DNA from: Hyaloperonospora brassicae
Taxonomy: Eukaryota > Oomycota > Peronosporomycetes > Peronosporales > Peronosporaceae
Assembly: GCA_947650285.1 (NCBI GenBank)
Contig: CANTFL010001470.1
Location: 1-64,000, forward strand
DNA: 64,000 nucleotides
Direction: 5' to 3'
Program-made: the position numbers and the translations under genes
Shown here: in pieces, positions 22,061 to 34,439 of the stretch
Layout: each line of letters opens with the position of its first letter
Numbering within the stretch: position 1 is the stretch's first letter
Notes under the pieces: model-generated
Database searches by the model: none
Seen by the model: the letters and a program-made list of their open reading frames with translations, nothing else
Told to the model about the DNA's origin: nothing

Positions 22061-23053
22061 CTGGGGTTTTGACCCATAGGAGTCGGTTGTTGTTTACGAA
22101 AAGGACAAATGGGACGCAAGTGTTTAGTGCTTCAGCGCATATAACAGCGTTTCACTTCCTGTCGTTGCTCTGCAACATGAATCTCCGCTTCACCTTTATC
22201 TTCGACATGGCTGAGATCCATCTATTCTGGCTTAAGGGGAGGCCGATGTGCTCGCAGAGGTCGCCCTCGCAAAGCTTGGGTTGTACCCATTACAACCAAG
22301 TCTGGACGACTTAAAGTTGTGTTCAGCATTTTGAGCGATGCTCACAGCTTCCTCAAAAGTAGAGGGATGGATTCGAAACACTTCTGTCCTGACAACGCCA
22401 TTACGAAGACCTTCCATGAACACAGTCACATAGACTGTCTCAGGGAGAGGGTCGGACTGCATAGAAGCCATCAGAGCTCTCAACTCTTGGACATATTCCG
22501 TTAGCTCATTCTTACCCTGACGGGTAGACAAGAATCGTGATCGCACGCGATAAGCCTGTTTAGGCGGAGAGAAAACTCGCAAAAGGTCTAACTTGAGCGA
22601 ATCTCATGTTGGAAACGCCAAGTCGACCGACGTGCCACACGTCAGAGCCCACTCTCTAGCTCTTCCATCGAGCTAAGAAATAGCCAGTGAGACCTGGTGG
22701 TGATCAAGTGAGAACATTCCAGGGCTCATGGCCATCGCAATATCACGGACCCAGAGGGTGTGATTTTCTCTCTCCTACCCGGAATGATGTTTAACGTCCA
22801 CCCGAAGGGAACGAGACTAAGCCTCTTCGTCTGGCATTGCCACGTAGCGTGCCAGCATAGACGACGCTACATAGTTTTGAACCTGCCCTACAAGGGCCAT
22901 TTCAAACTGCATGAATGCCTCGACTCGCGAATCAAACACATCGAGATCTTGTGCAGCTGGAAACTCCACATACTCACGTCCTTTGGCCGCGGTCAGCTTA
23001 TCGAGCGCGACCGTTTGAGCCTCAGAGACGGGTTTGGATTGCTCCATCCTCAC
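22000..23053 (-). pseudogene. gag: Element B gag, decayed
   Basis: Two broken frames are visible. 23053-22817 gives the N-terminal part. 22582-22232 gives a capsid segment typical of retrotrans_gag (RFLSTRQGKNELTEYVQELR, FMEGL). Further on, near 22150, a degenerate CCHC knuckle can be read with one Cys lost. No intact product is possible. Confidence 0.75.
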
Positions 23054-23105
23054 ACAGGATCAGTCGCAAAGCCTCCAGCGTATATTTACTACGAGTGCTA
23101 CGTAA

Positions 23106-23580
23106 TGTAGCGTAGCAACACATCTCCTTAAGTCAGAGGAAGACTTCATGCTCAACGAGCAACTTTGGTTTCAGAGAACCCGACTCAGAAAGTCAACAAG
23201 CTCAGAGATCTTACGGTCCCTGTTTTAAAAGATCAAAAGTTTCAAGAGAATCGAAGCACAGAGTGGTCAAGAGTATCTACCTTTACATGCGTTACTAGCT
23301 CTTACCGATCAAAGACGCCTCTTGAGGCACGTGTCTTAAGTGATCGAAACGGGAACTGAACTTGATTTCTGTTTATCTAAACGTGCTCTACAGAACAACG
23401 TACTGAACCTGCTCGCCAATGTCCTAAGTAAAACCTCTCAAAAGATCTCATAATCAATGGTTGACTGACATCAGTCTTAAACAATTGATACTGTTTACGT
23501 ATATCACTTGAAAGGGAGCCCCATCTCTTGTGTGCACCACACCTATTGTCGACTACCAGTCGACGTATAACCCCGTTACA
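23106..23580 (-). repeat. Element B 5' LTR
   Basis: The LTR is 475 bp, reading TGTAACGGGG...GCTACA on the minus strand. Just inside it the minus strand reads TACGTAGCACTCG, aligned with the TGGTAGCACTTCG primer site of element C, so the same primer class is likely. Confidence 0.85.
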
Positions 23581-23644
23581 AAATTAGTAAATTAACGGCG
23601 CATCGGCCTATAGCCATGGAAGAAATCTATTTTGAGGTCTTTAA

Positions 23645-25016
23645 CCCTAATGTAAAAAGAAACGGCGTGTCAAGCATCCTGGGTTCAAGAAGGAGCTGCT
23701 GAAGTTTTCTCGAGCGCGAGAGTGGCGGAATATCAGAAGATCTGACCCGTAGAAAGCAGACCAACTGCAAGTGAGCCATGATATCGAAGATCACGATCTC
23801 AAGTTTTCCAAATGATGGCTATAGAGTTTTAAGAAGCGAAACAATGTCAAAAGCCGTGCGTAGACAAGCGAGAGCGGGAGCTTATGTATTGAGGATGTGC
23901 AAGCAGCAAAGTATGAAAATCGACCTCGGATTGAACAATATTATCGTAGTGAAACGTTTAATTTTAATGAGGCAGCATTATTTTACGACTTGCAACCGAA
24001 CGAAATTCTATCCACGGTTCGAAAGATCGGTAAGAAGATCGTTAAGTCACGCGTTACAGTTGTTCTGTGCTGCAACGCAAGTAGCTCTGAAAAGCTGGAG
24101 CCCATGATCATCGGGAAGTTTAAAAAGCCAAGGTGCTTTGAGGGTGTCGAGATCAAGAAGCGTGGCATCGTATACGCTGCGAGCCTAAACGCCTGTTTGA
24201 CTGTAATTATCTTTGGTGAGTGGCTGCAATAATTCAATATTCGAATGCACGGTCGAAAAGACCTGCTACTTCTGGATAATGCCTTCAGTCACAAGGTCCG
24301 ACGAGAACTGAATAACGTCGATGTAATATTTTTTCGCATAGCATGATTTTTAATATCCAGCCGCTCGATGCAGGTCTCATTAATCTCATAATTTATTATG
24401 TGCGTCTTTAATTTACATCAATCTCCTAACCTGCATTTACGTTATATATATATCATCCGATCGTTTAAAGCTCGCTACAAGAAACTTCATAGATTGAAGA
24501 AAATATGGAACGCATACTTAATGTCGTAGAAGCCATTGAGTTTGCAGCTGAGAGCAGTACTAGTATTGGCGAGAAGATCATTCGAAGTTTCCGGATCAAG
24601 AGCAAGATAATCGAAGCGCCACAGGTTGCGGATTTGCGTGCACAAAACGACTATCGACAGTCCAGCCTCGCCTTCCAACAAGTCTGATGCGATCTGGCCG
24701 ATATGTTCCAAAGCTTGGTGTAACCGTTGGCGTGGATGATACTGTCAAAATCGAGGACCACGAGTAGATTTACGAAGAACAAGAAGCTCTGATTGAAGCA
24801 GAAGTGGATCCCGCGGATGTCGAAAGCGGCGACAATCAAGCGCCTGTTAGTGCAAAAGAAGCACTAAAGTGCTGCCTGCTTTTGAGCTCGTGCTTCGTAC
24901 GCTCAGATGAGGACCCGCATATAATTCAGTCAGATCTGGATAAAATGTCGTCGGGTTTTCGCAATAACCGGCGCGCTAGGGCGGACCAGCTCGACATGAG
25001 AGGCTTCATATAGTAG
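23645..25016 (+). pseudogene. Pogo/Tigger-type DDE transposase, decayed
   Basis: Remnants occur in the correct order. There is a CENP-B-type helix-turn-helix start near 23660 (RRVKHPGFKKELLKF), then a catalytic-core stretch at 23940-24200 (NEAALFYDLQPNE, RVTVVLCCNAS, EKLEPMIIGKFKKPRCF). The LLLLDNAFSH motif with the second catalytic Asp is at 24274. QPLDAGLI is near 24360, and C-terminal segments (VEAIEFAAES, PVSAKEALKC) run to about 25013. At least four stops or frameshifts separate them. Proteins of this class cut and paste TA-flanked elements; this copy is inactive. The beginning may lie left of element B. Confidence 0.8.
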
Positions 25017-25603
25017 ATAAACGTTAGATTTTTATTATAATCGGCGGGTCAAGCTTTAAAAATATCATGCAACTTCTTCCTTTCAGATTCTCATTAAAAG
25101 ACTTTTTGTAAGACACGTTGTAAAATTTGGGCGCAAAATTGTCTCTTATAAAGAGGAGTGAGTGTATATGTAGTCCCACAACTGCTTGAAGGTACCGCGT
25201 GTACAAAGTCACATGGTTCAGTCATGAGGCTCAGTACGTTTTCATGGCAGCCTGAAGAGGTGTTCGGCGGTGAGCGAACCAGGCATCAAAATGCGCTTCT
25301 GCAATCCCTTTGCCGTCTCCCTTATCCCCGGCACGAACTTAGGTAGACAGATCGCGGTGGCCGTATCACGCATTCGAAAATGTTCTACTAGCCGGCCAAC
25401 GCACCAAGATCCCTTACTTTTGTTCAGAGCGATCTTCCACAGCAGCAAAAACAGGACTTTGAAAGGGGTGACAAATACGGGATGATACGCATCAGCACGT
25501 CCCACTGTCAGTTCGGTGTGTGCGGGTGAGAAGTATGACCAATAAGTGACTTTTGAACGCCTCTGATCGCCACGCTTTGTACGATTTATCGTCATCGACT
25601 TCG

Positions 25604-25745
25604 CTGCGCTAAGTTGACCAGGTTCGACAACGCATGTGTGGCAAGTCATGTTAGCCTTTAATGGAGTATACCAACTGAGATCTTATATCGTGAAAGTCGA
25701 ATCGGATCGTCTAGGCATTATGAAGCTTTTTGTTCTTACAAGAAA
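25604..25745 (+). repeat. Dispersed repeat, copy 2
   Basis: Same length and orientation as 3279-3420, differing at scattered positions only. The shared tract starts CTGCGCTAAGTTGACC. Beyond the microsatellite, short similarity resumes (AGCGTCCGACCTGA near 25923 against a GTTCGACCTGA stretch near 3613). Confidence 0.75.
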
Positions 25746-25768
25746 GCGTGTCCAATCAGTCTTACTCA

Positions 25769-25855
25769 TAGTAGTAGTAGTTGTTGTTGTCGTCGTCGTC
25801 GTCGTCGTTGTAGTAGTAGTTGTTGTTGTAGTAGCAGTTGTAGTAGTAGTAGTCG
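25769..25855 (+). repeat. Trinucleotide microsatellite (GTA/GTT/GTC)n
   Basis: About 29 consecutive GTN triplets, mostly GTA, GTT and GTC. The predicted poly-Val (or antisense poly-Thr) is a repeat artefact. Confidence 0.9.
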
Positions 25856-26599
25856 TACTGTTTCGTAGTAGACAGGCAATGGACGCCACATGGACGTGGA
25901 TGATATGTCGACCAGAGCAGCGAAGCGTCCGACCTGAAGATTTGAATTCCTTTTCTATATCTCTGAAGTATCGGATGTCGTTTTTACATTTCCTCCAACG
26001 ATTTATCCAGTCCGACATACACACACATTTAATGGCGAGCGCTCGCAAGGAGTGGCGGGCATACAGATGTTGTACGTATGTGTCGTAAGGCGTAGCCAAA
26101 GTGGGTGGACAAGAGATGACATCGAGATATTGTGATTGCACTTACACTCTTCCTATCTTCCAGGAGACTAAGCAGCAACTTCAGATGGTGGCAGCTCTCG
26201 AACAGCGGTATTTGCTTGACGTTACCGGTGCATGTGTCTGCTCTGTTCAGGCTCGCAGATATACTGTCCAGTATCAATACAAGCCATACTCCTCCTCCTC
26301 CTCTAGGCTCTGCTACCACTTCTATACCCTGTCACACCCACAAACGCATCTTGTCGCATGATCGATGTACATGACACCATCTGACTGCCGCGTGGTCCTG
26401 CTGTCTCCAAAGCCGAGCACAGGCGCTCGAGCGTGCTCGAGGCGGACGAGATTCGTCAACAAGAAACACGGCGTCTGGATTATGCAATCCGAAACAGCAA
26501 GTCTTGAGACGTTGCGGCATGTTCAAGCCGTGTATACGCCATGACGGACTGACCTCAAGAGCTGATTTAGCTTTTTCCGAGCACTATTGTACTAGATTT

Positions 26600-27040
26600 T
26601 GTAACGAAGTACCGACAACTAAGTACTGGTCAACCAGTACGGAGTTTACTATCACCGACTGTAGTGATAGTCAGTGCCCAGTCAGGTGTAGAACTATACA
26701 GAGGAAGGTAGAACGACAAAGGTGAAAGACTCTGGTCGTAGAAAAAGTAAAACTGTTATTAATATAATTAAGTTCTATAACTCTTGTATCTCTGTTTGTC
26801 CTGACTTAATTATACTAATGTAACTAAATGTATGATGACGTCTACTCACCACCCATTGCGCGCGTCTAGCAGCGATTGGTGGGTTTATATCATCACGGTA
26901 TCAACCAATGAGTAGACCCTTCGGTCATCTTCAACAATATCATCATGCTCTGTGATATTGTTAAAAGAATATTTGACGTAATATTCTTTATTGTCAAATT
27001 GTTTCAATGACAATTTCATGTAACGGACTACCCCGTTACA
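26600..27040 (-). repeat. D/E array outer 3' LTR
   Basis: 441 bp. Its terminal U5 bases (ACGAAGTACCGACAACTA on plus) differ from the middle and 5' LTRs but resemble the outer 3' LTR of the F/G array (54235-54675). This ties the two arrays to one ancestor. Confidence 0.92.
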
Positions 27041-27170
27041 TCACCCCTCCCTTAACTGATAGTCACCGTGTGACTATCAAAAACTTTGTGGCCACCCGTT
27101 GGATACCAACGAGACGGGGAGTACTTGTTGGTCAGATTCATTCATTCTCACTTTGCCTCGCATAGTTAAC

Positions 27171-28710
27171 ATGTCTATGCGGGGTGACCCAAAGACGACA
27201 CAGCCTGTTGCTGCGCCCGCCTCTGCGGCAGACGACTCGTCGTCTGCTGCTCGTTATCATCATGCAGCAGGTGTCGCTGCAGGCGCATGTGGTATCGCAC
27301 TTCTGCACACAATGACCCCGAGTTAGGGGTCAGCTACTCTGACTCGGACTAGCCTTTAGAGGCATCGCATTCACCTGCGTTGCCTCGTTCATTAAGAGAC
27401 CTGCCGAACGTACGGACTCGCGACATGCGTCACAGTCTGTTCAGCAGTGATGATTGATATGGTGATGAGTATGATTACTCATCACCGCGATCAGCTCGTG
27501 CACCTTCGCACGAGCGATACGACGATGGTGCGAGCCGTCGTCATACTGATAACCGTGGTACCGAAACAGGAACCACTTTGAAGCGTGGTGAGCTCAAGCC
27601 GTGGCGTTTGCCTGAACAGCTCATCAATAGCTTGTCTCACGAGACAAATCAACACCATCGAATACCTTTATTCGATGCGAGTGAGCTTCATGGCTTGAGT
27701 TCCAGCGCGAAGACCTTTTGTGCTGAAGAAGACTTTTATCTCGATGCTTTCTTCAAGCATCGATGGTACAATGGCAACCAAAAGCGTTACAAGGCCTAGC
27801 TTTTGGCGGCATGGAACGCGTTCGTCCAAAACGTAAAGAATTTTGGACGAGAAGGGTGGCTCAAGAAACTTGAGGCGACACGCCTCAGGTTCGAAAAGCG
27901 AACGCCAACCGGTGCAAGGTACCGATTGCACTGTTTGTCGAGGGAGTCAGACATTCCTTGCCTCACTAGGGGAGATCCTTGTACGAGTTGTGTTGACAAC
28001 TCGCAACGTGCACATAGGGACGTGTATTCCGTAAGTTCGCCCTGGGGAAGGGCACACATCTCGGCTGAGATGCGGGACGCGATTGCAAACTTGCAATCCT
28101 TCGACAAGCGCCAAAAGCGCGTGTTTACCGATGAGCCCTCGGACCTATCGGATTAGTCTCGTCATACTGGTGGACGAGACCTTCAACGACAGCCATCAGC
28201 TGGGACCGAGGTTCCCAGCTGTCATACGATGGTGGATACCCACGCCAGCGGACAAAGTAACTTGTCCGACCCCATTCTTCACGCGGTGGCTCAAGATAAG
28301 CCCCACGTGAAAGCGTCGACCACCGTGAGCATCCACCAGTGGTTCCGGTGGCGGTGGAAAGACAAGGTCCGGCTCAACCGCCGGGCCTGCAGGAGACTTT
28401 GAGTAACCATGAGCTTTACCTGTCCGAGTTGAGGGTGAACGTCGATCACGAATACGATCGTCGGCACGACTTGCCGGCGACCGTACGACGTCTCCGTACC
28501 GATCGGAAGAAGGACCGATCAGATTTCGCGCTATTTCAAGTCGAGAGAGAACGCGAGAAGCATCGTTTGCGCGACAAGCTAGAGGCGGCTCGTCGCGAGA
28601 CTGCGTCACTGAAGGACCAACTTGAGTGTTTGGTCCGTGATCACAAGAATCTGTTAAAGGATTCTCGAGCGTGCCATCTGTCTCCGTTCTCGCAAGAGAC
28701 CTCGTACTGA
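27171..28710 (+). pseudogene. Element D antisense accessory ORF, broken
   Basis: The ATG at 27171 (MSMRGD) begins the same protein as in A, but a frameshift ends it after about 50 codons. The core resumes at 27578 in another frame. A TAG at 27797-27799 interrupts it (NQKRYKA then stop). It is open again to TAG 28154-28156, and the coiled-coil part follows in a third frame (28339-28710). E and G carry the same TAG after KRYKA, so the lesion predates the duplications. Confidence 0.7.
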
Positions 28711-31700
28711 TAGTACGGGCGGAGACGACCAACATAGAACGTAGGATGCGTGCACATCCTGCGGGGCAAATCAATCGCGTATGCATTGCCATTGAGGTGC
28801 AAAACACACGAAATGGCCCGATGTATTTCGGCAGTAGTTTACTACTGCCGACACTAGTGACTGCATGTCCAGGTAAGTTTACCATAGACAGTAGTACTAG
28901 GTCGTTAACTTTAAACGAAAGAACATTTGCTCTTCCATTCTTGTCTGCGTTCCGTTTCTGGCGGTCCACCGCATTTGCGATGGAGTCCTGAACGAAACGG
29001 ACTACCGCCTCTCGAGTCAGCAGGAAGTTCTCTGCTGACTCGTTCTTTTGTCTTTCAGTGCTCTTCGTGCGCACTGCTAAGAGATTCCTTCTCTTCTTCA
29101 GCGAGGTTGTCTTCTTCCTCGCTGGAATAATCGTTGACGATGCTGAATATACCAGCATCGTCATCATTGTCTGAAGTAGTAACAGCGTCATTGCTACTGC
29201 TAAGATCAACTTCTTCGATGTCGATATTATCGACATCGACGTCGAACGTATCGGCATGTGCGATGATACGTGATGAACAAGAGCCAAAACGGCTTTGCTC
29301 GAGCGATTCCCTCCCCCTTTAACCCAGCGCCACTCTGTATAAGGGCGGGAATACTTGGGTGGCGTAAGCCATTCGCGTAGAACGGTGTATGCGATGTTGA
29401 CGCATGCACGGAGTTGTTGATGGCAAATTCGACCGCCGGCAAGAGCTCACTCCAACTCGAAAAGGAGTACACGTATCCTCGAAGAATTTCTAAGAGGACA
29501 CGATTTGCACGTTCCGTCTGATCATCTGTTTCGGGATGGTCAGATGGGGAAATCTTCAATCGTGTTCCGAGAGAACAAATCACGGATTGCCAAAACTCCG
29601 CCGTGAACCGAGGGTCAAGGTCGGACACGAGTTCACGGGGTAAACCGTGGAGTCGAAACACAGTGTCGATGAAGACACGCGCACAGCCGTGTGCAGTGAT
29701 CGATTCAGAGACTGCAGCAAGATGCATCATCTTGCTGAAACGATCCACAAACACAAGAATACCATTATTCTTGTGAGAGTCTTCGGGGAACCCGAAGACA
29801 AAGTCCATGGACGCGGACTCCCAACACTCTGTCGGGACCGGCAGAGGTTGTAACGGTGCACGGGATGAACGGCTAGGCTTCACCCGTTGACAGACCTCGC
29901 AATAACGAATGTACTTGCGGACAAACTGATACTGGCGGGGCTAATAAAAGTTACGACTTACCGTGAGATAAGTCTTTTCTCGGCCACGGTGCCCGCCAGA
30001 CGGCGCATCGTGACATTCGAACATGATGCGTATTCGCAATTCATCATGATCGGGAACGACGACACGAGGCGTGTCGTCAGTAACTGCTGTATAGTATAGC
30101 AGGCCATTGCGAGTCGTGTACCGATCCAAAGAGGAACGGTACAGAGCCGGCAAACCCGACAAGGATTTCCGGGATAGGTTCGCAAGATGACCCATCAAAC
30201 GGAGGACATTCGTGTCTCCTGCGTATGCTTTCCGCACGTCGTCGAGCAAAGGCGACGAAGGCACGCTGATGGACAGGGTCGCAACAGTGGGCAAAGCCTC
30301 ACTGTTGACTCGGGACGTTGGTTCGAAGTCGGGCCGACGTGATAACGAATCAGCGACGACATTAAGTCGTCCTGGCTTGTACTCCACGGAGAAGTTATAC
30401 TCCGCGAAGAAGGACAGCCAACTCGTCATCCTTTGCGAGAGGTGTGGACTGTTTACGGCCGTGCGTAGTGACGCATGGTCCGTATAGAGGATGAACGGTC
30501 TATCTCCCAGGAGATAGACCCGGAACTTAGCCAGTGCATACTTCATGGCAAGTAGTTCCTTGTCATGCACTGGGTAGTTGCGTTCAGCTGGTTGCATCTG
30601 ACGCGATTGATTTCAGACAACGCGCTCTGCTACGTCTGTGTCATACTGCACCAACGCACAGCTGATAGCAAAATCGCTGGCGTCACAGACCACATGAAAT
30701 GGTCTGTTCTGATCTGCAATCGCCAAGATGGGCGATTGCATCAAGCATTTCTTTATACTTTTAAAGGAAAGCTGACAGTCAGCGTTCCATGACCACTTCA
30801 CATCTTTCTTGTTTACTCAAGAAAGATGTACCGTCATCTCGGCGTAGTTGCGAGAGTACTTGTGTAAGAACGCTGCTAAGCCAAGGAACTTACGAAGTCC
30901 CTCGACATCGACTGGCACTGGCCAGTCGGTGATCGCCTTGATCTTTTCGGGATCAGGGCGTACGCCGTGTTTACCCACAATGCACCCAAGAAGTGGTATT
31001 TCGCTAACCGCGAATATGCACTTCTTGATATTGGCATAAAAGTTATGCTGGCGCATAAGTTGAAGAACCTGACGAACATGAGTCCTGAGAACTTCAACGT
31101 CCGTTTTTCCGTCCATATCCCGGCTATGGACGAACACATCGTCGAAGTAACTCGGTGCGGAATCACGCACCGGTCTCAACATATTTGTAACACATCTGTT
31201 GAAAGTAGCAGGGGCATTACTCAGCCCCTGTGGCATCACTAGCCACTACCACAGATACCGCTGGGGGTGCTCACTGCTGTGTACGGTATGTCCCGTTCAA
31301 GCATGAGGATCTGGTAGAATCCGTCCATCAGATCCATGGACGAGAATATGGTACTCTTTGACATACCATCTATGATGACGTCCTTCCTTGGTATCGGCGT
31401 CTGAGCCAGTACCGTTGCAGCATTCAACTTGTTATATGCGTGGACTATCCGCCATCCTCCTGTGGCTTTTCGCACACAAAAGGTCGGAGAGCTGTGAGGA
31501 GAAGTTGATTCCCTCACATGGCCCGATGCTAAGCGATCGGTAAAGAGCTTGTCGATCGCTAGTACCTGTTTACAAGGCAGTGGCCACTGCCTCATGACAC
31601 AGTACTTCGAGCCCGGCTTGAGCTCGATCTTGTGTCGAGTGCTTTTGTCCTTAGGCAACTCGCATGGCACGGATTCAGGGAACACATCTTTGAATTCGAT

Positions 31701-32700
31701 CAAATCCTTATACAAAGGATTTGCCTGAAGCGACCTCCAGGATTGAGATTCCTATCTCTTAATCCGAGTCTTCTCATCGATGACAGTTTCGTCCATCGAT
31801 GAACTGCTGAGAACCCTCTCGGTCTCAGTATACACCGTTGCCGATCGAATATCGGTAACGAACCCGTCCTCTGTGACGAGTATGCAGATCTTCTTGACTT
31901 TGCCACTGCGCAGATCACGCAAGAACCGTTTCTGTTTTAGCGTCGGCAATTGAGTTATCTCCGAAGTTAGTTTCGGAGGCACAACCAGATTAAGCGTGTA
32001 ATCTCCTACGCTTGATCCATCAATAACCAAGACATTTACTGTCTCGATTACTTCCTGGAATGTCACATCCACAGGGTCCAGGAGAGCTTTCTCCACAATG
32101 TAGTGATCATCTGCATTGTGTTCTTGTACAGTCGTGCTAACGACCGTACCACGAGTGAGACCATCGCACTCGCTCGTAGTACACCGACGTAGATGTGGGC
32201 GTTCCAAGACATTCTTCAGATCTTCATCTGAGGAACAAGTAGCAGGTATCGTAACTGATCGATGCTGCCAGCTCACCCTTGGCTCGTATCTCCTGAGACA
32301 AGATAGTCCTAGGATGACATCGAACTTGTCATCCAGGTCGAGTACGATGAAACCATCATCGTACTGTTCATCTTTTAACGTGTAGTGGATTCCGACGACA
32401 CGTTTTTTTACAGTGATCGATGAGCCTGTCGCTTGGCGCACCGCATTCTCGTTGGAGGGATCTCCCGCACCACGAAGTTGAAACTTTCTGCCTCTAGCGA
32501 CTGGCGACGAACAAAATTGTTCGACGCCCCACAGTCAACTAGGGCGCGAGGTGACAAGTCCTTTGTCACTTCCATATCAAGGTGATGAGAGACACCTCAT
32601 CACCAAGTGCAGAGACACACAGGGACTGCGTGTCGGGAGCAACCTTCGTCAAGAGATTTGCAAATTCTCTTGATGTTGCTGAATCAGTAGGGTGCTCCGC
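28160..32700 (-). pseudogene. pol: Element D pol, broken
   Basis: Same domain order as A. D keeps the integrase catalytic Glu (QTER) that A and C have lost. It shares with A, E, F and G the two protease deletions, the TAG between PR and RT, and TGA codons around the RT-RNase H connection. Special to D and E is a 1-bp deletion just upstream of the RT palm near 31254, which shifts the frame before YFDD. The integrase core frame (29883-29227) is open for 218 codons, but it cannot be expressed as part of a full Pol. Confidence 0.88.
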
Positions 32701-32702
32701 CC

Positions 32703-33818
32703 CTACTGACCCCGACCATTTCCGGATGGTTGGTCTCGATGTTGAGGTTTTGCAACAGCATCGGACCCTCGCCCTCTAGTTCTTCTTACTGGTGGACGAT
32801 TACTGCGCTCAGCACCGCGAGGTACTGAGCGGGGAATACTGCATTCATATGCGTAGTGTCCCAGTTTATGACAGCGATGACATCTCGCCGATCGCTTGTC
32901 ATTCGCAGGCCTAGGTTTCTCGCCCTCAACATTACAGAGGTCCGTTGGCTCTGGGCCTCCGACCGCTGATCGTCTCTGTGGACGAAAAGAAGTCAGCGTA
33001 GTGTGAGCCTGTCTCACACTAAAGTCTTCCTGCTCCGCAGCGAAGATTGCTTCAAAGAGCGTCTTAAGCTCTCCGCGGAACAGGTGGTCCCTGACGGGAC
33101 CATCGGACAGCCCTTGAATGAATATTGTGATCAACACAAATTCACTCACAGGGTTCACTACCATGCAGATTGCAAGGTGGCGTATGTGCTGAGCGTAAGC
33201 GTGAACCTTACGATTACCCTGTTTGATTCCGAGGAGTTCAGATAGTGTCCAAAACTCTGCCCTGGGAGGCTCAAACGTCTCACTGAGCAGGGTCTTGAAG
33301 ATATCTAACGAACCAAACACGTTTGGGTCGTGCAACTTGAGATTCAGGGCCCAATTCCTGGCGTCCCCTGCCAAGTACGACTGAGCAAATGCAACTTGCA
33401 TTCGCTCATCGTCGATGCGACGGGCCTCGATGGCATCGTCGACTTCGACGAACCATCTTAACAGGGAGTCATCCTCGACTCCGTGATACTTGGAGATCTC
33501 TAGCTTTAGAGACCCCGGTCGACGCTCCCGTGTCGACTGCGAGGACTGAGACTGTCTCAGTTCTTCGTTCCGCTGGTTATCTTGTTGTTGCAACAAGATA
33601 ACCTTCGCTCGCGACTCATCAAGTTCTCGTTGCAAAAACTTGCTAATGACGGAATGCTGCTGGTCTCTATCCCTTGTGGATAGCATGGCCCATATGGCTT
33701 CCTCACCAACGGTCGAGCTCATTCGTTGGATCGCACTCCATTCGATGTCACTCAAATGGGAGTAGCCTTCACGGGTTCCGTGAAATCTGCCGCCTTCGAC
33801 ATTGTGCAACATGTTCAT
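32703..33818 (-). CDS. gag: Element D gag, intact (371 residues)
   Basis: Gag forms the particle in which the element's RNA is copied. The frame is complete, from ATG 33818 to TAG 32703. Residues ~55-95 are Gln-rich and charged, probably coiled; ~115-265 is the capsid-type retrotrans_gag region. A CCHC knuckle at C313, C316, H321 and C326 is followed by an Arg/Gly-rich tail suited to RNA binding. The stop codon sits inside the gag/pol hairpin. Gag is open while pol next to it is dead. Confidence 0.88.
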   Translation of the reverse strand: MNMLHNVEGGRFHGTREGYSHLSDIEWSAIQRMSSTVGEEAIWAMLSTRDRDQQHSVISKFLQRELDESRAKVILLQQQDNQRNEELRQSQSSQSTRERRPGSLKLEISKYHGVEDDSLLRWFVEVDDAIEARRIDDERMQVAFAQSYLAGDARNWALNLKLHDPNVFGSLDIFKTLLSETFEPPRAEFWTLSELLGIKQGNRKVHAYAQHIRHLAICMVVNPVSEFVLITIFIQGLSDGPVRDHLFRGELKTLFEAIFAAEQEDFSVRQAHTTLTSFRPQRRSAVGGPEPTDLCNVEGEKPRPANDKRSARCHRCHKLGHYAYECSIPRSVPRGAERSNRPPVRRTRGRGSDAVAKPQHRDQPSGNGRGQ

Positions 33819-33868
33819 GTTAGGAGATGAGGTTGTGGTCCTTGGACGGACTAAACAGTGCTAACAGG

Positions 33869-34309
33869 TGTAACGGGGCACCGACGACTACGTACTGGTC
33901 AACCAGTACGGAGTTTACGATCACTGACTGTAGTGATAGTCAGTGCCCAGTCAGGTGTAGAACTATACAGAGGAAGGTAGAACGACAAAGGTGAAAGACT
34001 CTGGTCGTAGAAAAAGTAAAACTGTTATTAATATAATTAAGTTCTATAACTCTTGTATCTCTGTTTGTCCTGACTTAATTATACTAATGTAACTAAATGT
34101 ATGATGACGTCTACTCACCACCCATTGCGCGCGTCTAGCAGCGATTGGTGGGTTGATATCATCACGATATCAACCAATGAGTAGACCCTTCGGCCATCTT
34201 CAACAATATCATCATGCTCTGTGATATTGTTAAAAGAATATTTGACGTAATATTCTTTATTGTCAAATTGTTTCAATGACAATTTCATGTAACGGACTAC
34301 CCCGTTACA
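33869..34309 (-). repeat. LTR shared by elements D and E
   Basis: 441 bp, TGTAAC...GTTACA. It is both the 5' LTR of D and the 3' LTR of E. It resembles the E 5' LTR in U5 and the D 3' LTR in U3, as expected if an unequal exchange between the two LTRs of sister copies produced the array. Confidence 0.92.
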
Positions 34310-34439
34310 TCACCCCTCCCTTAACTGATAGTCACCGTGTGACTATCAAAAACTTTGTGGCCACCCGTTGGATACCAACGAGACGGGGAGTACTTGTTGG
34401 TCAGATTCATTCATTCTCACTTTGCCTCGCATAGTTAAC

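Larger units (their letters stand above)
15830..23580 (-). mobile_element. Element B: old Ty3/gypsy chromovirus
   Basis: The element lies on the minus strand, so its 5' LTR is the right-hand one (23106-23580) and its 3' LTR the left-hand one (15830-16459). Internal order in minus direction: gag, protease, RT, RNase H, integrase, chromodomain, then a plus-strand accessory frame before the 3' LTR. Every frame is broken and the two LTRs are clearly diverged, so it is older than A and C-G. No perfect target duplication was found (GCATT on the left, AAATT on the right). Confidence 0.88.
15201..25164 (+). mobile_element. Pogo/Tigger-like DNA transposon interrupted by element B
   Basis: The left end (CAGTCCCCCTCTCTATAAG...) and the reverse complement of the right end (CACTCACTCCTCTTTATAAG...) form imperfect terminal inverted repeats, and both are bordered by TA (15199-15200 and 25165-25166). 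TA duplication is the signature of the Tc1/mariner-pogo superfamily. A decayed pogo-type transposase lies in the right portion. Element B occupies 15830-23580, so the transposon itself would be about 2.2 kb, a normal size for the family. The ends were found by eye and the alignment is partial. Confidence 0.6.
25167..26594. other. Inter-element region with dispersed repeat
   Basis: It contains the second copy of the 142-bp dispersed repeat and a trinucleotide tract, described separately. A frame on the minus strand at 25649-25242 (135 codons) spans the repeat edge and resembles nothing known. The rest has no supportable gene. Element D starts at 26600. Confidence 0.45.
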
